Source of the DNA: Branchiostoma floridae
Lineage: Eukaryota > Chordata > Leptocardii > Amphioxiformes > Branchiostomatidae
DNA length: 64,000 nucleotides
NCBI RefSeq assembly: GCF_000003815.2
Contig: NC_049984.1
Coordinates: forward strand, 2,190,936 to 2,254,935
Direction: 5' to 3'
Shown here: positions 22,485 to 32,968 of the stretch, in pieces
Layout of the letters: each line of letters begins with the position of its first letter
Numbering within the stretch: the first letter of the stretch is position 1
Program-made: the position numbers and the translations under genes
The notes under the pieces: model-generated
Database searches by the model: none
Seen by the model: the letters and a program-made list of their open reading frames with translations, nothing else
What the model was told of the DNA's origin: nothing

Positions 22485-22715
22485 CTTTGGTGCAGAGTTT
22501 TAGAGAATTTTAAGTTAAAATGGGGCATTCTAACGTATCCTGAAGGGCAAACATTCCTGTTACAGTTTAAGTCTGTGGCTACATGTGACCTAGTGTCATC
22601 TCTGGTCAATCAGAATTGCCAGATGATCTGCTCCCCAGAGTAAGGGGGCACATGGTCAGGGTATGGGGGTGCAGTGCCAATATTGTTCCCCTCTTTAGAA
22701 AATACCCTGGGTAAG
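22485..22715. repeat. Dispersed repeat, partner of 15465-15965
   Basis: Carries the same tgcagagttttagagaattt and taagttaaaatgggg strings and ctctggtcaatcagaatt as the 15.5 kb copy. It lacks the extra central block found there. Confidence 0.7.
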
Positions 22716-22849
22716 GGCAGATAAAACACTGCCTTGGTGGAAAGAAGGCATTCATTGCATTTCTTATAATATATGCAAAATAGCTCCCCTTTCCATAATC
22801 AATGTTCAATGATGTTTACCTTTACATAACTTCCAAATGCCACAAGAAA

Positions 22850-23130
22850 ATCCTGTCATTTACCAAAATGGGATTATAGCATTTCCTCATTAATTATGCA
22901 AATTAGGCCTATATTATCTGACAACATTCTTCTCTTTCTCAGCTACCAATGTCACATGTTGCAATAGTCCTACAATGGAACAAAGCGGGGTTAGGCAATT
23001 TCCTCATTAATTATGCAAATCAGATTCCGATTTGCATAATTAACATTTAACTATATGAAGCATCACTAAAGCTATCTACATACCATAAACATGACGATCC
23101 GTCAACCCCTTCGAGTTATTCCCTTTCAAA
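22850..23130. repeat. AT-rich dispersed repeat with tgcaaat/tttgcat motifs
   Basis: Shares cctcattaattatgcaaat, tttgcataatt, acatgacgatccgtcaac and gagttatt with about 44920-45320, so it is a dispersed interspersed element of unknown class. No coding was recognised. Confidence 0.6.
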
Positions 23131-23199
23131 ACAAGCCTCTACATGTAGGTAGCCCAGATCTACACCACTTACTCTCAGCCCCAAGAGCTATCCGAGGGT

Positions 23200-24160
23200 C
23201 TGCATGCTCTTTTCCGTAAGGCGTAGGCAGGCCTTTTAATTTCCCGTAATTCGTAGGGAAGCTTTTTTATTTCATGTAATTCGTAGTGAGGATGAAAAAT
23301 TTACCGTAAAGCGTAGCCAGTGCATTTCACGTAAAGCGTAATCTAGCCCAAAAATTTTACGTAAAACGTAATCTAGCCTAAAAATTACCCGTAAATCATA
23401 GTCTGGCCTCCCAAATTTCATAAGTCGAAGCATAGTCTACCAGTAAATTTTAGTCCAAAGGAAATTGCGTTTTAAAGGATCAAGATTTCAAAATTTTGCC
23501 GGACCTCCCTTGCGACTCTTTTCACCTTCGGTCATCGTCATGGTTAAAATTGTATCAGTGGCCTCTCCCTCGAAAACATTTTTGCTAATAGAAATGTCAT
23601 TGATATGCATGCATTGATTTTGCTAATAGAAATGTCAAAATGCAGGAATTATCATTTTAGAGAGGCAAGATTTCAAAATTTTCATGGTTCACCCTTGTAC
23701 CGCCTCGCGCCTTCGGCTCTCGAAATGTTGAAAATCATGTTGGGGAATGTGACGTGTCAACCTTAAACAACCTTTTTGCTGATAATATGATAGGAAATCG
23801 TGTTTCAGGGGGTCAAGATTTCACAATTTTCCCCGACTTCACTTGCGACGCCTCGCCCCTTCGGCACTCGACATGGTAAAAATCTGTTGGCTTACACTGT
23901 TGGCTTTATCTTTAATTAGATATGCCATTTAACTTAGCTACCAGCGAAAATTTCCCCTCAATATGCAAGAAATAATGTTTCAGAAAATTTTCCCGGCGGA
24001 GCATGCCCCTGCCCCTGTCGAGTGTTGCCAGCCTTCCAGAATTTAGCGTAGACCGTTGCTGGCCTTTCTGAATTTAGCGTGAAGCGTTGCTGGCCTTCAG
24101 AATTTAACGTAAAACGTTGTGGACCATCCTAAATTTAGCGTAAAGCGTTGTCAGGACCCC
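23200..24160. repeat. Two CGTAAAGCGT minisatellite blocks around a 160-base triplet repeat
   Basis: At 23210-23440 and again at 24030-24155 a unit of about 35-40 bases recurs around cgtaaagcgt or variants. Between them a unit of about 160 bases is repeated three times (near 23490, 23660 and 23807), each with tcaagatttca-aattttc, cttgcgac, cgcctcg, cttcgg-ctcg and catggtaaaa. Neither block encodes a recognisable product. Confidence 0.8.
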
Positions 24161-24433
24161 CCATGCAGACCCTCCTATCCACCACTCATATATATCACGT
24201 CAAATGTCAAAACAGGAAGTTCCCCTGCAGTACCGCAACAAGTTGCTAGGAGGCTAAAAATCTTATCGTTTCAAGACCTACCTACATACCAAATATCAAT
24301 ACAATCCATCAATCCATTATAAGCTCCTTGCACACACCCATACGGTGATACATACATACATACGTACTTAACACTACTGAAAATATAACCTTCTTGGCGA
24401 AGGTAACTAACGGTAACGTTACTGTCAGTAATA

Positions 24434-24450
24434 AACACACACACACACAC
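24434..24450. repeat. (AC)n microsatellite adjoining an exon donor
   Basis: An acacacac run whose right end directly abuts the RRM-like exon at 24451. On the minus strand the splice donor GT is the first unit of a (GT)n tract. Confidence 0.9.
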
Positions 24451-24628
24451 CTTCTGGTGTTGAGAACTCTATCAGCGCCGTCTGCATTTCCGGAAACATC
24501 ACCATCTGCTGAATTCCACAGTTGTCCTTTCCTTGAATCATCAACTCTTTCAGCAATTCGTTGCTCATATCATCCGGTACACCGCTCACAAGAACAGACG
24601 CGTCGGCTTTCATGTCGAGGGCAGACAT
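24451..24628 (-). CDS. RRM-like domain exon (copy 1), probable first coding exon
   Basis: A minus-strand ATG at 24626-24628 has an in-frame TGA a few codons upstream, so it is a credible start. It encodes MSALDMKADASVLVSGVPDD, NELLKELMIQGKDNCGIQQM and VMFPEMQTALIEFSTPEG, a close paralogue of the 18571-18774 exon. The donor is CCAGAAG|GTGTGT in a (GT)n tract and leaves one base, matching the phase of the 18774 acceptor, so the two RRM-like exons can be spliced in series ahead of the coiled coil and caspase domain. Alternatively they are alternative exons or belong to two genes. Confidence 0.6.
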
Positions 24629-26856
24629 CTTGTTTTGTGATCACCTGGGCTGTGTACTTAGTATTTAGCACCAGTGAACTAGAACACAAAATAAACTAAT
24701 GTTAGTGGAGTCAAGCAGCGCAGTCTGTATTTTTGGACCCTGAGGCACGATTGTCAGGTTTGTCTAAGTTAGTGCAGAAGCTGCAAATGTCATCATAAGA
24801 ATGTAACGATGAGAAAATATTTGCCCCTACCTGTGAAGGAAACTGTGAACTGTTCTTAAGGCCTCCAAAGTGGGGAGCGTCGACGCTTCAAAATTAATAG
24901 TAGGATGCAAAAGTAAGTAACAAATATGACCTCTGGGTACAATCCACAAAATATGTGAAAACGAGCTAAAGTTTGTCAGCTCGTTCTCCTGTAAAAGCCA
25001 ATTTTATCTGCCCCCAGCAGAGTTCATAATACTGCGGCAGACTGACAACAGTTAGCGGTAATTGTATTCTTGCGCAAATTGAAGCCGACCGAAGCATCGT
25101 AATCCAACTCATACAGTCACAAAACTTTGTATTCCGCTACCATTCACCACAGTCACAGCCTTGCTGCCGTGCACAGACGAATCTCTACGGCTTTGTCAAG
25201 TACTGTGATGTACTACTTTATGCCCGATCTATTTTCCACGGGAGTCGCCCATAAATACTACTAGTAACAGTACTTTGTTATGCGACCTTGACGCCAGTCA
25301 GGTGGGCTGAGTCAGGGGATTCCCCTTAATAGGTGAAAGGTCACAAATAGGCTTGTCAAAATAGGTGTAGTAATACCTTTTCTTTAGAAATATTGGCATT
25401 TTGGAGCTGGAAGCTACAGGAAGGGGTTTTGACTATTTTACTTTGCTCGAAAAATAGACTTTTAGCCGTGTTTGGAGAGTCCAACACGTAAATGCAGGTT
25501 GGATGTGATTGGTCAAAGGTCATCAGAGTTTGTTTTGGTGGTGAAACAGCACTTTCACTGTTTAAATGTGTCTACTAGAGTAGACGGACTCGTTAGAGGT
25601 CGGACTGTGCGGTTAATACTGCAAGAGTGGGGTTCAAGCACCGACAACCAACCATGCCAAACGGCATTGAGCCTTTTGGTTTCATTGGTTGCGTGTTGGG
25701 TTTGTGATCTGGTGGCCGGGAGTCAGGATATTGTTTTTTTTTCCTGTTTCTACTCCTTTCTTACATCGGGTTCATTCTTGTGGCATTTGGAGGTTGAGTT
25801 GAACATTATTAGATACAAACCATGCAAAAAAGGGGGGTCATTTACATAATTGATGAGAAAATTCTGCAATTATTTTTCTTGCTTTGTTAGCACAAGGAGG
25901 TTAAAATAAACCTCCTTGGTTAACGTTAAGGCTTTCATACTTTGAACAACTTCTGTTTGTCTAGGTCTATGTCGCAACTATAAAAAATGTTAAATATCTT
26001 TTTGCATCAAGGATCTCTTTTGTTTTCTTCTTTTCCGACAAAACATGTCAAAACAGCCATAGCCAAATCTATGGAGCATGAGTAAGAAGCATGTATGGGT
26101 ATTTTCCAACTACACTACAATGTATGTGCCGGTCAGTCATGACTGTATTGGGCAACAATAACAGACACAAGTTGCGAACAAGATGACACATTTTTTACTT
26201 CGATCCTCATCAATACATTAATAAGGCATTTTGAAACAGTTAGTAGTTTTTTTCTTTTCAGTACTAAACCATGTATAACCGAAAAATAATAATTTACAGC
26301 ATAAATGGCTTTTTAACCAAGCCATATAAACCTAACAGTTAATATAAACAAGTGTTACAAAAAAAAGAAATAAATGTTATTTGTGAAAAGTAAAGTATAA
26401 AGATGCCCTGCATGCAGTTATACTTTGACATACAAAAAGAAAATACAGAAGGGGACTGTTATACAACTCAACATTATCTAAAACGAAATATAAACTTAAC
26501 AATAACTGAAAAGGTCGCAAAAGAACGTGTATCTCTGTACACCACATATGCACTTGTCCATGTATACTTTCATTTGACGTCATCTGCGCCATGTCGGATT
26601 ACAGCGTACGTCTGTAAACCACAGGAAGATGCTACTGCTTAATTCATTTACCCTCCAACATGGTCGACACAGGATTGAAATTATAATTAATATGACATGA
26701 ATGAAAAGCCTGTATAGTATGAGCGATGATTGCAGTTGCCTTCACTGTCAGAAGTAAATACAGTCCAACAGTATCAGATGGCCTGGTAGTCAGCACTGAC
26801 CGTAGCACCTGACAGACCTAGATGAAAGAATAAAGCACCAAAAAGTGGTCATATTT

Positions 26857-26965
26857 AATCTCCAAGCAGATTCCTCCGGTGGCATTAAAACAGTAACATA
26901 AGCTGGGGAAGGAATTAGCCAGCAAGGGAGGATTATTTGCCACCGCGGAATCTGCTTGGAGATTA
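26857..26965. mobile_element. Foldback miniature element
   Basis: The arms are aatctccaagcagattcc and ggaatctgcttggagatt, an exact inverted repeat of 18 bases around about 73 bases. The ccaagcaga core recalls the GCAGAGG family but the inner sequence differs. Non-coding. Confidence 0.85.
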
Positions 26966-27964
26966 GGTCATATTGGCCTGGTTGTCCTTATACAGAGGTG
27001 ATCACTGGTACAGGTTTGAGTCGTTTGACCTTTTTCACATGCCATTACTGGCAAGAACTGTAGTTATATGTCGACAAAGGTTAGGCATCCAGGTAATAAG
27101 ATACACAGGGTAGCATTTACTCAAGAAACTGGATGGTTCTTAATGTTGACCACTGAAAAAAAAAACTTTCACACTTATCGAACAAAAAGCTTACAAATTC
27201 AAGGTACAGAATTAGTGTCATCATCCATGTGGCCATCATTCTACACAGAGATGAACCCCCATCCTTGAACAGCTCTTGGTTCAAACCAAGTGGAGTTTTA
27301 GTGTTCAACTCTAAGCACTAGTCACTAAGCACTAAGCAGAAGAGTTCTTCATCATTTACCAATAATGAAACTTAGACTTCCACAAAGACAACTTCTCAAT
27401 ATGTCCAACAAAAATTATCACCCAAACTCAATATGTCGTGGACTGAAAACATTTCCCCAAAAACTCCATGGATTTTCCCATCTCCTGCTCAGGTTTACAT
27501 AGACAAGTGCATAGGGTGTACATGTACTGCCAAAGAAACAATGATCTTTGTCTTTGGAAAACAAGCGTCTATCAAGTTTTCTCCTCCCAACGGATTTCAT
27601 TACTCAACATTATGACCAGTCCCCCAACGATGCATTACATCTCTACTCAGCTACCACCTAGCAACATCGTACAGAACTGCAGCTAGTTTGACTCAACACA
27701 ATCTCTCATGTGTCATATACTGTAATCACCTTTTTGTGGACAGAAAGTCTCTTTTTTCCTCATCTTCTTTTTACCACAAAGGCACTTTGTAGCTTTCCTA
27801 TCCTGCTACATACTTAGACAATCAATAGTCAACGACTGGAACAAACTCCAGCATAGAAAATCTTGTGATAGTTCATTGTGTAGAGATTCGGTTTAGATAC
27901 AATAATAATCATTCACTGTGCTCTCAGTCGACAAGTACTCGTACAAAAGCTATACGTTGGCAAC

Positions 27965-28469
27965 GCTAGCCTCTACCTGGCTCTACTTGTTGCTGGAAAT
28001 AGAGTAGAAATTGGTCAGATTGACAGATAACACATCAGTGGAGTTGACAGGCCAAAACTACAATTTGTGACATAGGCAGGGTCGAACCAGTTTTCTAAAA
28101 TTCACTCGTCCTCGGGCAAATACACAAAATCCCTTGCCTGAAATGACATGACATTTTTATATGTATTTTCACTTCCAGCAATGGAATCTTTTATCATTGG
28201 CTCAATTTTCCTGTGTTGACCAATGCTTGATGCCATGTCTGTGACAAGTAACAAGTATGTCAAAATCTCACTCATGGAAAAATCTTACTTGCCAGATTGG
28301 GCAAGTGGAGTAGGACATGCACCTGTCTGATCGGCACTTTTTCTTGCCTGGGACAATCGGGCTAGTGAAAACTGTACTTTTGAGCTGACCAACTCCTCTG
28401 ATATGTAATCTGTCTATTTGGCCAATTTCTACCACTTTCAGCAACATGTGGAGCCTGGTGTAGGCTAGC
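27965..28469. mobile_element. Foldback element, long relative of 3863-4046
   Basis: The left end gctagcctctacctggctc is opposed by gagcctggtgtaggctagc on the right, with inner matches at tagagtagaaattggtcaga versus ggccaatttctacc. The termini match the 3863-4046 family, but the interior of about 390 bases is different and non-coding. Confidence 0.7.
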
Positions 28470-28481
28470 AATACGGCTGTT

Positions 28482-28835
28482 TTACATATTTTGATACGGA
28501 GGCATGTACGCTAATCTTCTGTCTAGCTTGGGGTGTCCGCGCATTGCACTGTCGTTGTGGGGGGGAAACCCGGTGAGGGGGGGCGGGGTGGAGGGGGAGT
28601 TGTCGCCCGCGGTGGACCAGGGGGATGTGGCGGCCATCGGGATCGGATCGCTCCACTGGGCTGTGACTGAGGGGTGGACTTCCGGGGCGGACCCCTGGGG
28701 GAGGGGGTCACTCCACTGCTGGATGGCGGCCACGTGGCCGTCGACCGGAGGGGGCTGCTCGGCGAACTGGAACCCTCCCGGCAGCGACCGTTGCCATGGA
28801 GACTTGGGCGGCCATGTTTTTGTTGACTTTGGTTC
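28482..28835 (-). CDS. GARRE1: GARRE1 homologue, last coding exon
   Basis: C-terminal exon of the GARRE1 (KIAA0355) homologue, acceptor gttcttgtag before 28835 and stop TAA at 28482-28484. It encodes STKTWPPKSPWQ, which matches the TWPPKAPWQ stretch of vertebrate GARRE1, a Pro/Trp-rich disordered tail with two QWSDP motifs, and the closing LDRRLAYMPPYQNM, equivalent to the RRPAYLPQY end of the vertebrate protein. GARRE1 is a Rac1/RhoG effector found with RNA granule and deadenylase proteins. This exon fixes the 3' end of the gene in the window. Confidence 0.92.
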   Translation of the reverse strand, partial: EPKSTKTWPPKSPWQRSLPGGFQFAEQPPPVDGHVAAIQQWSDPLPQGSAPEVHPSVTAQWSDPIPMAATSPWSTAGDNSPSTPPPLTGFPPHNDSAMRGHPKLDRRLAYMPPYQNM

Positions 28836-28999
28836 CTACAAGAACGAAAAACGATTAACTGTAATGCTATGCAAAATCCAACCATACAGCAACCTGACAA
28901 AGAGAGACCCCTAGTGGACAACAACAGAAGTGGAGCTGTGCATGCTTGCTAATCATCTTTCATGGGTTTTTTGTAACTCTATGACTGCATTCTCCTTAG

Positions 29000-29340
29000 G
29001 GATTTCCTTTCTTAAGGTCTCATTCCTGTATTACTCCGACTGTGTAGTCCCAAAGAGTCCGGGCCGAAAAAATTATCTGGCCCGCAAAGCATGGTTTTAG
29101 GTGGACCATAAATTCCCATTAATAAACCATAAGTGATACAAAAGGAATTTAGATGAAAGCTTGTGTATTACTGGCATGATCATGCACGAAAGTTTCGTGA
29201 CCCGATCGATCCTCGGACGTTTACGTTTATTTCTCTTGAGTGCTCCGGTCAGGCTCTGGGTAGTCAAGAGGACCTCTAGCGGATTGCGGCTAGGTGCATT
29301 TTGAAATGCGATAAAAATTGTTCTGTGCGCTAGTTTTGGG
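29000..29340. repeat. Dispersed repeat, related copy at 62405-62700
   Basis: Shares gtctcatt-ctgtattactccga, aaattcccttt-like and gaaagcttgt strings and a gcgctag segment with 62405-62700. Class unknown; it lies in the last intron of the GARRE1 gene. Confidence 0.5.
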
Positions 29341-29651
29341 TGACAATTTTTTTATTGCCTAAGAAACGTGTGTGCTCACAATAGAAAGCAAAACATCTCC
29401 AGATATACTGTGTTTTAATTGGATTTGCAGACATAGAAGGCGTGTGTTTAAGCGTTGGTTTCAATGGGGCGATCTAATTGTGTAATGAGGCCTTATTCAT
29501 CTTCTAGTCTCCCTATAAATGCCACAGAACCTTTGGAAATGAAAGGAGTTGATCTGAGACTCTGCGCCTGCCTGTCCAGGAAGTCCTGCTCCTTACGACT
29601 GTCTATAAGAACGTTGAGTTATTCCATAACAGGATAAGGCTTAAGACTCAC

Positions 29652-29721
29652 CATCTGCGCCAGCTCGTCCAGGAAGCCCTGCAGGTGTTCTGACTCAGGT
29701 GTGCTCTCCCCACCTTCACTG
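29652..29721 (-). CDS. GARRE1: GARRE1 homologue, penultimate exon
   Basis: Encodes SEGGESTPESEHLQGFLDEL plus AQM, ending in phase 0 at ATG|GTGAGT. The acceptor lies in a CAGCAGCAG run, so starts at 29724, 29721 or 29718 are all in frame and would differ only by one or two Ser residues. The middle choice is given. Confidence 0.75.
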
Positions 29722-30384
29722 CTGCTGGGGGGAGGGGGGCAACACAACACAACAGATCAGTACATGGACTTTTCTCATCAACAAAAATCTCCATCTAATG
29801 CTGATTCATCTTAATTCATCGGGTAATCTATACCCATCATCTTTAAAACAGGGTATTTAGGGATATAATATTGACAGACAGTGATTTGAAATAGCAATAT
29901 TTTCAAAATATTGAAATTTAGGAAATGTTGCTATTTGAAATCACCATCTCTCGAATTGATATCTCTAAATACCGTTTTTAAATACAACTGATACATGTAC
30001 GTTACCCCGCTGATAATATAGAACTAACATAAAGCATAATCAAACAAATTAGTTATAGTGTTAATTAATAACAATAAATGTTAAAACAGACAAACGAAAA
30101 GAAGATTAAATGATGAGACCATACCAACCTGATTTTACAGACTAAATCCTAATGTTTCCTGATATTTTAGGATGCGCAATTTGTAAGAATCACTATGACC
30201 AAGACATATTTTTCCATGCTGAGGTAGTTTTATGCAGGGTTCCGGGTAACGTATTGATTTGCTAAAATATGTTGCTTGGCTGCAAGCACTACAACATACT
30301 GCTGCCTGTCTGCTAAAAGAAACTGGGACACTAGCCAAAATCAATCCACCAGGGAATGTTGTCAGCAAAACGATGGCTTATTCA

Positions 30385-30910
30385 CGGGGTGCAAGGGCCA
30401 AGGGAGTAGAGTGTGCGCCTTGCAGTGGGTAGGTCGTGAGTTCGATCCCCGGCTGCTTAGCACTCAGTATTTGGGAAAGACGATCGTAGTAGTCAGGGTT
30501 GTAGCCAGCCTGAAATCATTTTCCATCCCTTCGATTTTGAATCCTATCGAGTGCCCAAGGCGCGACGTTTGTAGGGGGGTCCGGGTGCATGCTCCCCATG
30601 AAAATTTTGAAATCTAGACCCTCTGAAATGCTATTTCCTGCATTTTGAGGTGTAAATTTTGCTGGTAGACTAAGCTGTTCAACAGGGGGACAGTTTTTTT
30701 TATATCTTTACATATCTATTTTTGTCCGTCAGAGGATGGAATGGGCAAAAAATTTTTCCGGCCCCAGCTGCAAAATTCCGTCAAAAGGACGGAAGGACGG
30801 GCGCTGGCTACAACCCTGGTAGTAGTACAGGCCACTGCCAGTGGACTAGCCCCCTGCTGTAGCAAAGCTGTGTGGCCCAGGACTACAAAAATGTAGATGG
30901 GCACTGCAAG
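30385..30910 (+). mobile_element. tRNA-derived SINE-like element, split by a nested insertion
   Basis: gtagagtgtgcg and ggtcgtgagttcgatcccc resemble the A and B boxes of a tRNA promoter. A related copy at 37375-37630 shows the same order uninterrupted, ending in gtggactag-cccctgctgta, gtgtggc and tacaaaaatgtagatgggc-like sequence. Here the body is interrupted by a 325-base element at 30494-30818. Confidence 0.7.
30494..30818. mobile_element. Non-autonomous hAT-like element with 8-base target duplication
   Basis: The ends are cagggttgtagccagc and gctggctacaaccctg, exact inverted repeats of 16 bases. It is flanked by perfect direct copies of gtagtagt (30486-30493 and 30819-30826). CAGGG termini plus an 8-base duplication are the hAT signature. 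It has no transposase and sits inside the SINE-like element, so it is the younger of the two. Confidence 0.9.
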
Positions 30911-30965
30911 ATGTGTGGTTTGTGAAGAATGTTGACTTTTTTAAAAACACTATAATACTACCCAC

Positions 30966-31103
30966 CATTTCTGTATGAGGTCGTTTCCGGTCAGACCCAG
31001 CCCCATGGAGAACACGTCCCCGTTGGTTGAGGAGGTGTCGTCGCTGGAGCTTGCACTGCCGGAGTCCATGTTACACCAGCTGTTGCTCCCTCCAAGGGCT
31101 TCA
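30966..31103 (-). CDS. GARRE1: GARRE1 homologue, exon with SASSSDDTSS motif
   Basis: Encodes SEALGGSNSWCNMDSGSASS, SDDTSSTNGDVFSMGLGLTG and NDLIQK. The SASSSDDTSSTNGD stretch is nearly identical to SASSSDETSSANGD of vertebrate GARRE1 and is one of the best anchors for the identity. Acceptor gtgcagcag before 31103, donor AAATG|GTGGGT at the left edge. Part of its 5' edge is duplicated at 31188-31226. Confidence 0.9.
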
Positions 31104-31187
31104 CTGCTGCACAAAACACACAAACGGTACAGTCAGATTTGGAACCTTACCCCTAACCCTACATGTACCCCACATCCCCATTTACAT

Positions 31188-31226
31188 GGGCTTCACTGCT
31201 GCACAAAAACACTACCAGTCAGATCT
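31188..31226. repeat. Partial copy of a GARRE1 exon edge
   Basis: gggcttcactgctgcacaaa followed by acac and cagtcagat repeats the acceptor junction of the 30966-31103 exon and its upstream intron (31096-31136), about 91 bases away. Only about 10 exon bases are included. Confidence 0.7.
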
Positions 31227-31841
31227 AGTTTCACCCATGGTGCGGGCAAACTGTTGCCAACTACAGGGCTCAAATTACTCACATGCAACCTGCAAATATA
31301 AACCACTGCAGCATAAAAGTTCTTCTGATGCGCAAAATGCTGCCAAGGCAAGTTGCAACCTGAAATTGTAAGCAACAACATGCTTGTATCGAGCATTCTG
31401 GCAACGGTTGCAGTGTAGTGACTTGCGATGCATGATGGGATGGGATCAAAGGTCACCCAATGGGACAGACATACAGTCAGTTTGCACACTACAAGCATCT
31501 GGTTTCACATAAAGTGATTTTAGCTGCTGCTGCACCTGGTTATAATTGCTAGAAAGAAACGAGGTGTGTTAGTTTGAAGGACAAGCAGGGTAAGAGAGTT
31601 AGAGAGTTAGACTCTGGGATCAGCTTTTGATGGATGAGCAGAAAAGCAGGGATATTTGCAACAAGAACAACAAAAACACATATAAAAACAGCGGAAAACG
31701 GAATGAGGTTAGAAGCAGAACAACGCAAGATGAGCCCCAAAAGATAGGTCCTCTTCACATAAAAAAAGCAGAAAACAGTGTGAGGTTAGATTCTGGAAGC
31801 AGAACAACGTAAAAAGATGTGCCTCAAAAGAAAGGTCGTAC

Positions 31842-31943
31842 CTTGACAGGGGAAGGTCAAAGAAAGACGCAGCTTTGGTTTGATCCACCAGCGGCGGGGA
31901 GTCCAGCCGCGAGCGGGGCAGGAGAAGGGGGAGGGAGTTGTAT
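31842..31943 (-). CDS. GARRE1: GARRE1 homologue, exon with YNSLPLLLP
   Basis: Encodes YNSLPLLLPRSRLDSPPLVD and QTKAASFFDLPLS, framed by an acceptor tccccaag before 31943 and the donor TCAAG|GTACGA. The phase (one base in, two out) agrees with both neighbours. This part of the protein is low in conservation and probably disordered. Confidence 0.8.
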
Positions 31944-32270
31944 CTTGGGGAGGGAACAGGCAGAGGAGAGGGGAGGACAAAAATGGATGAGTCATGGTAC
32001 GTTTATGAAGGTTAGACATCCAGGTTAAAGACCCCAGTACAACTACATAATGACCACCAGTACGAATCTGGATAACATAAACTATGGACTTTAATATGCT
32101 ACAGGCACCCGTGCAGTTCACATCAGTGGAGGTAAGGCTAAGACAGTTTATCGAATTACAAGTTTCTCTCCCAGTCATTTTTGAAAATGCAATGACAAAA
32201 GATAAGAAATTGAAGTAGATCAGGTTTTATACCATAACCAGTAACCATGGTTACCAGGTAAGTCTCCTAC

Positions 32271-32386
32271 CTTTCGTTGGAAGAAGGCGGTATGGGCCAC
32301 GTGGAGTTGAGTCTCCCCTCCTGACTGGACCACTGCGTCCGCATCCCCTCCCCTCCCCATCTGTGCCGAACCTTACTCTGCTGGGC
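32271..32386 (-). CDS. GARRE1: GARRE1 homologue, exon with LNSTWPIPP
   Basis: Encodes AQQSKVRHRWGGEGMRTQW and SSQEGRLNSTWPIPPSSNE. Spaced Trp residues before Pro-rich patches (TWPIPP, cf. TWPFPE in the vertebrate protein) fit the GARRE1 C-terminal half. The acceptor is before 32386, the donor GAAAG|GTAGGA, phase 0 in and two bases out. Confidence 0.85.
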
Positions 32387-32725
32387 CTGAAGGTGAGAGT
32401 AATATTGATCCATGCATGAATACTTTATCAGGAACGTTATTGGATAAAGAGACTGACTCTTTTTTACACAGCCATTTATTTACTCCCAACCAACGTTTCT
32501 GTGACCGTCTGTCACCTTCTTCAGGGCAATTCTGTGTATATTCTGTGCAATACGTTTATAGACTTGTAAACACTTTAAATGAAAAATATGTGAACTGTAC
32601 CTCTGTTATATATTTTGTCCGACCCTTACCTCTTCCCTCATGACCTCAATCTTGAGAAAAGCGACCTGCAGGCTGATTTGAGCTTAAACAGGTTCAAGCA
32701 ACCAAACACACACTCCCTTACTTAC

Positions 32726-32888
32726 CTGCAGGTAGTTATTCATACTGGCAACGTAGTGGGCATACTCTGGATCCGATGAGAACTCGCTCCCGGCAAGCTG
32801 CTCCAAATTTCCGCTCAGGCTCACCGGCCGAATTCTGCTCGGCCACGTGTTCCGCCCAAAATCTGAGGGTCTGGGCAAGCTGTTTGAC
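32726..32888 (-). CDS. GARRE1: GARRE1 homologue, exon with SDPEYAHYVASM
   Basis: Encodes SNSLPRPSDFGRNTWPSRIR, PVSLSGNLEQLAG and SEFSSDPEYAHYVASMNNYL. NNTWP and SDPEFARYV are the matching stretches in vertebrate GARRE1. Acceptor ttttgaacag before 32888; donor CTGCAG|GTAAGT. The 5' part of this exon with its acceptor is duplicated at 32969-33031. Confidence 0.9.
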
Positions 32889-32968
32889 CTGTTCAAAACA
32901 AACCTGCAGTTGAGTACTTAAAGGATATCCTTTGCATGATGTACAAAATGCTCAAAGACCTGCAGTGT

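Larger units (their letters stand above)
24700..28480. other. Intergenic, no confident gene
   Basis: Between the 5' end of the caspase-like gene and the 3' end of the GARRE1 gene. Two foldback elements lie here (26857-26965 and 27965-28469). A minus-strand stretch at 26774-26817 (acceptor-like start, then LSGATVSADYQAI and a stop) looks like a terminal exon but has no partner. Confidence 0.4.

Noticed and set aside
25472-25849. Plus-strand frame of 125 codons
   Set aside because: No ATG at the proposed start, no domain resemblance, no splice or polyadenylation support.
26774-26817. Possible isolated terminal exon on the minus strand (LSGATVSADYQAI then stop)
   Set aside because: It has an acceptor-like start and a natural-looking end, but no neighbouring exon in matching phase was found, and GARRE1 already has its conserved C terminus at 28482.
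30395-30470. Functional tRNA gene
   Set aside because: B-box and A-box-like sequences are present, but no cloverleaf can be drawn; the shared tail with 37375-37630 marks a SINE-like element.
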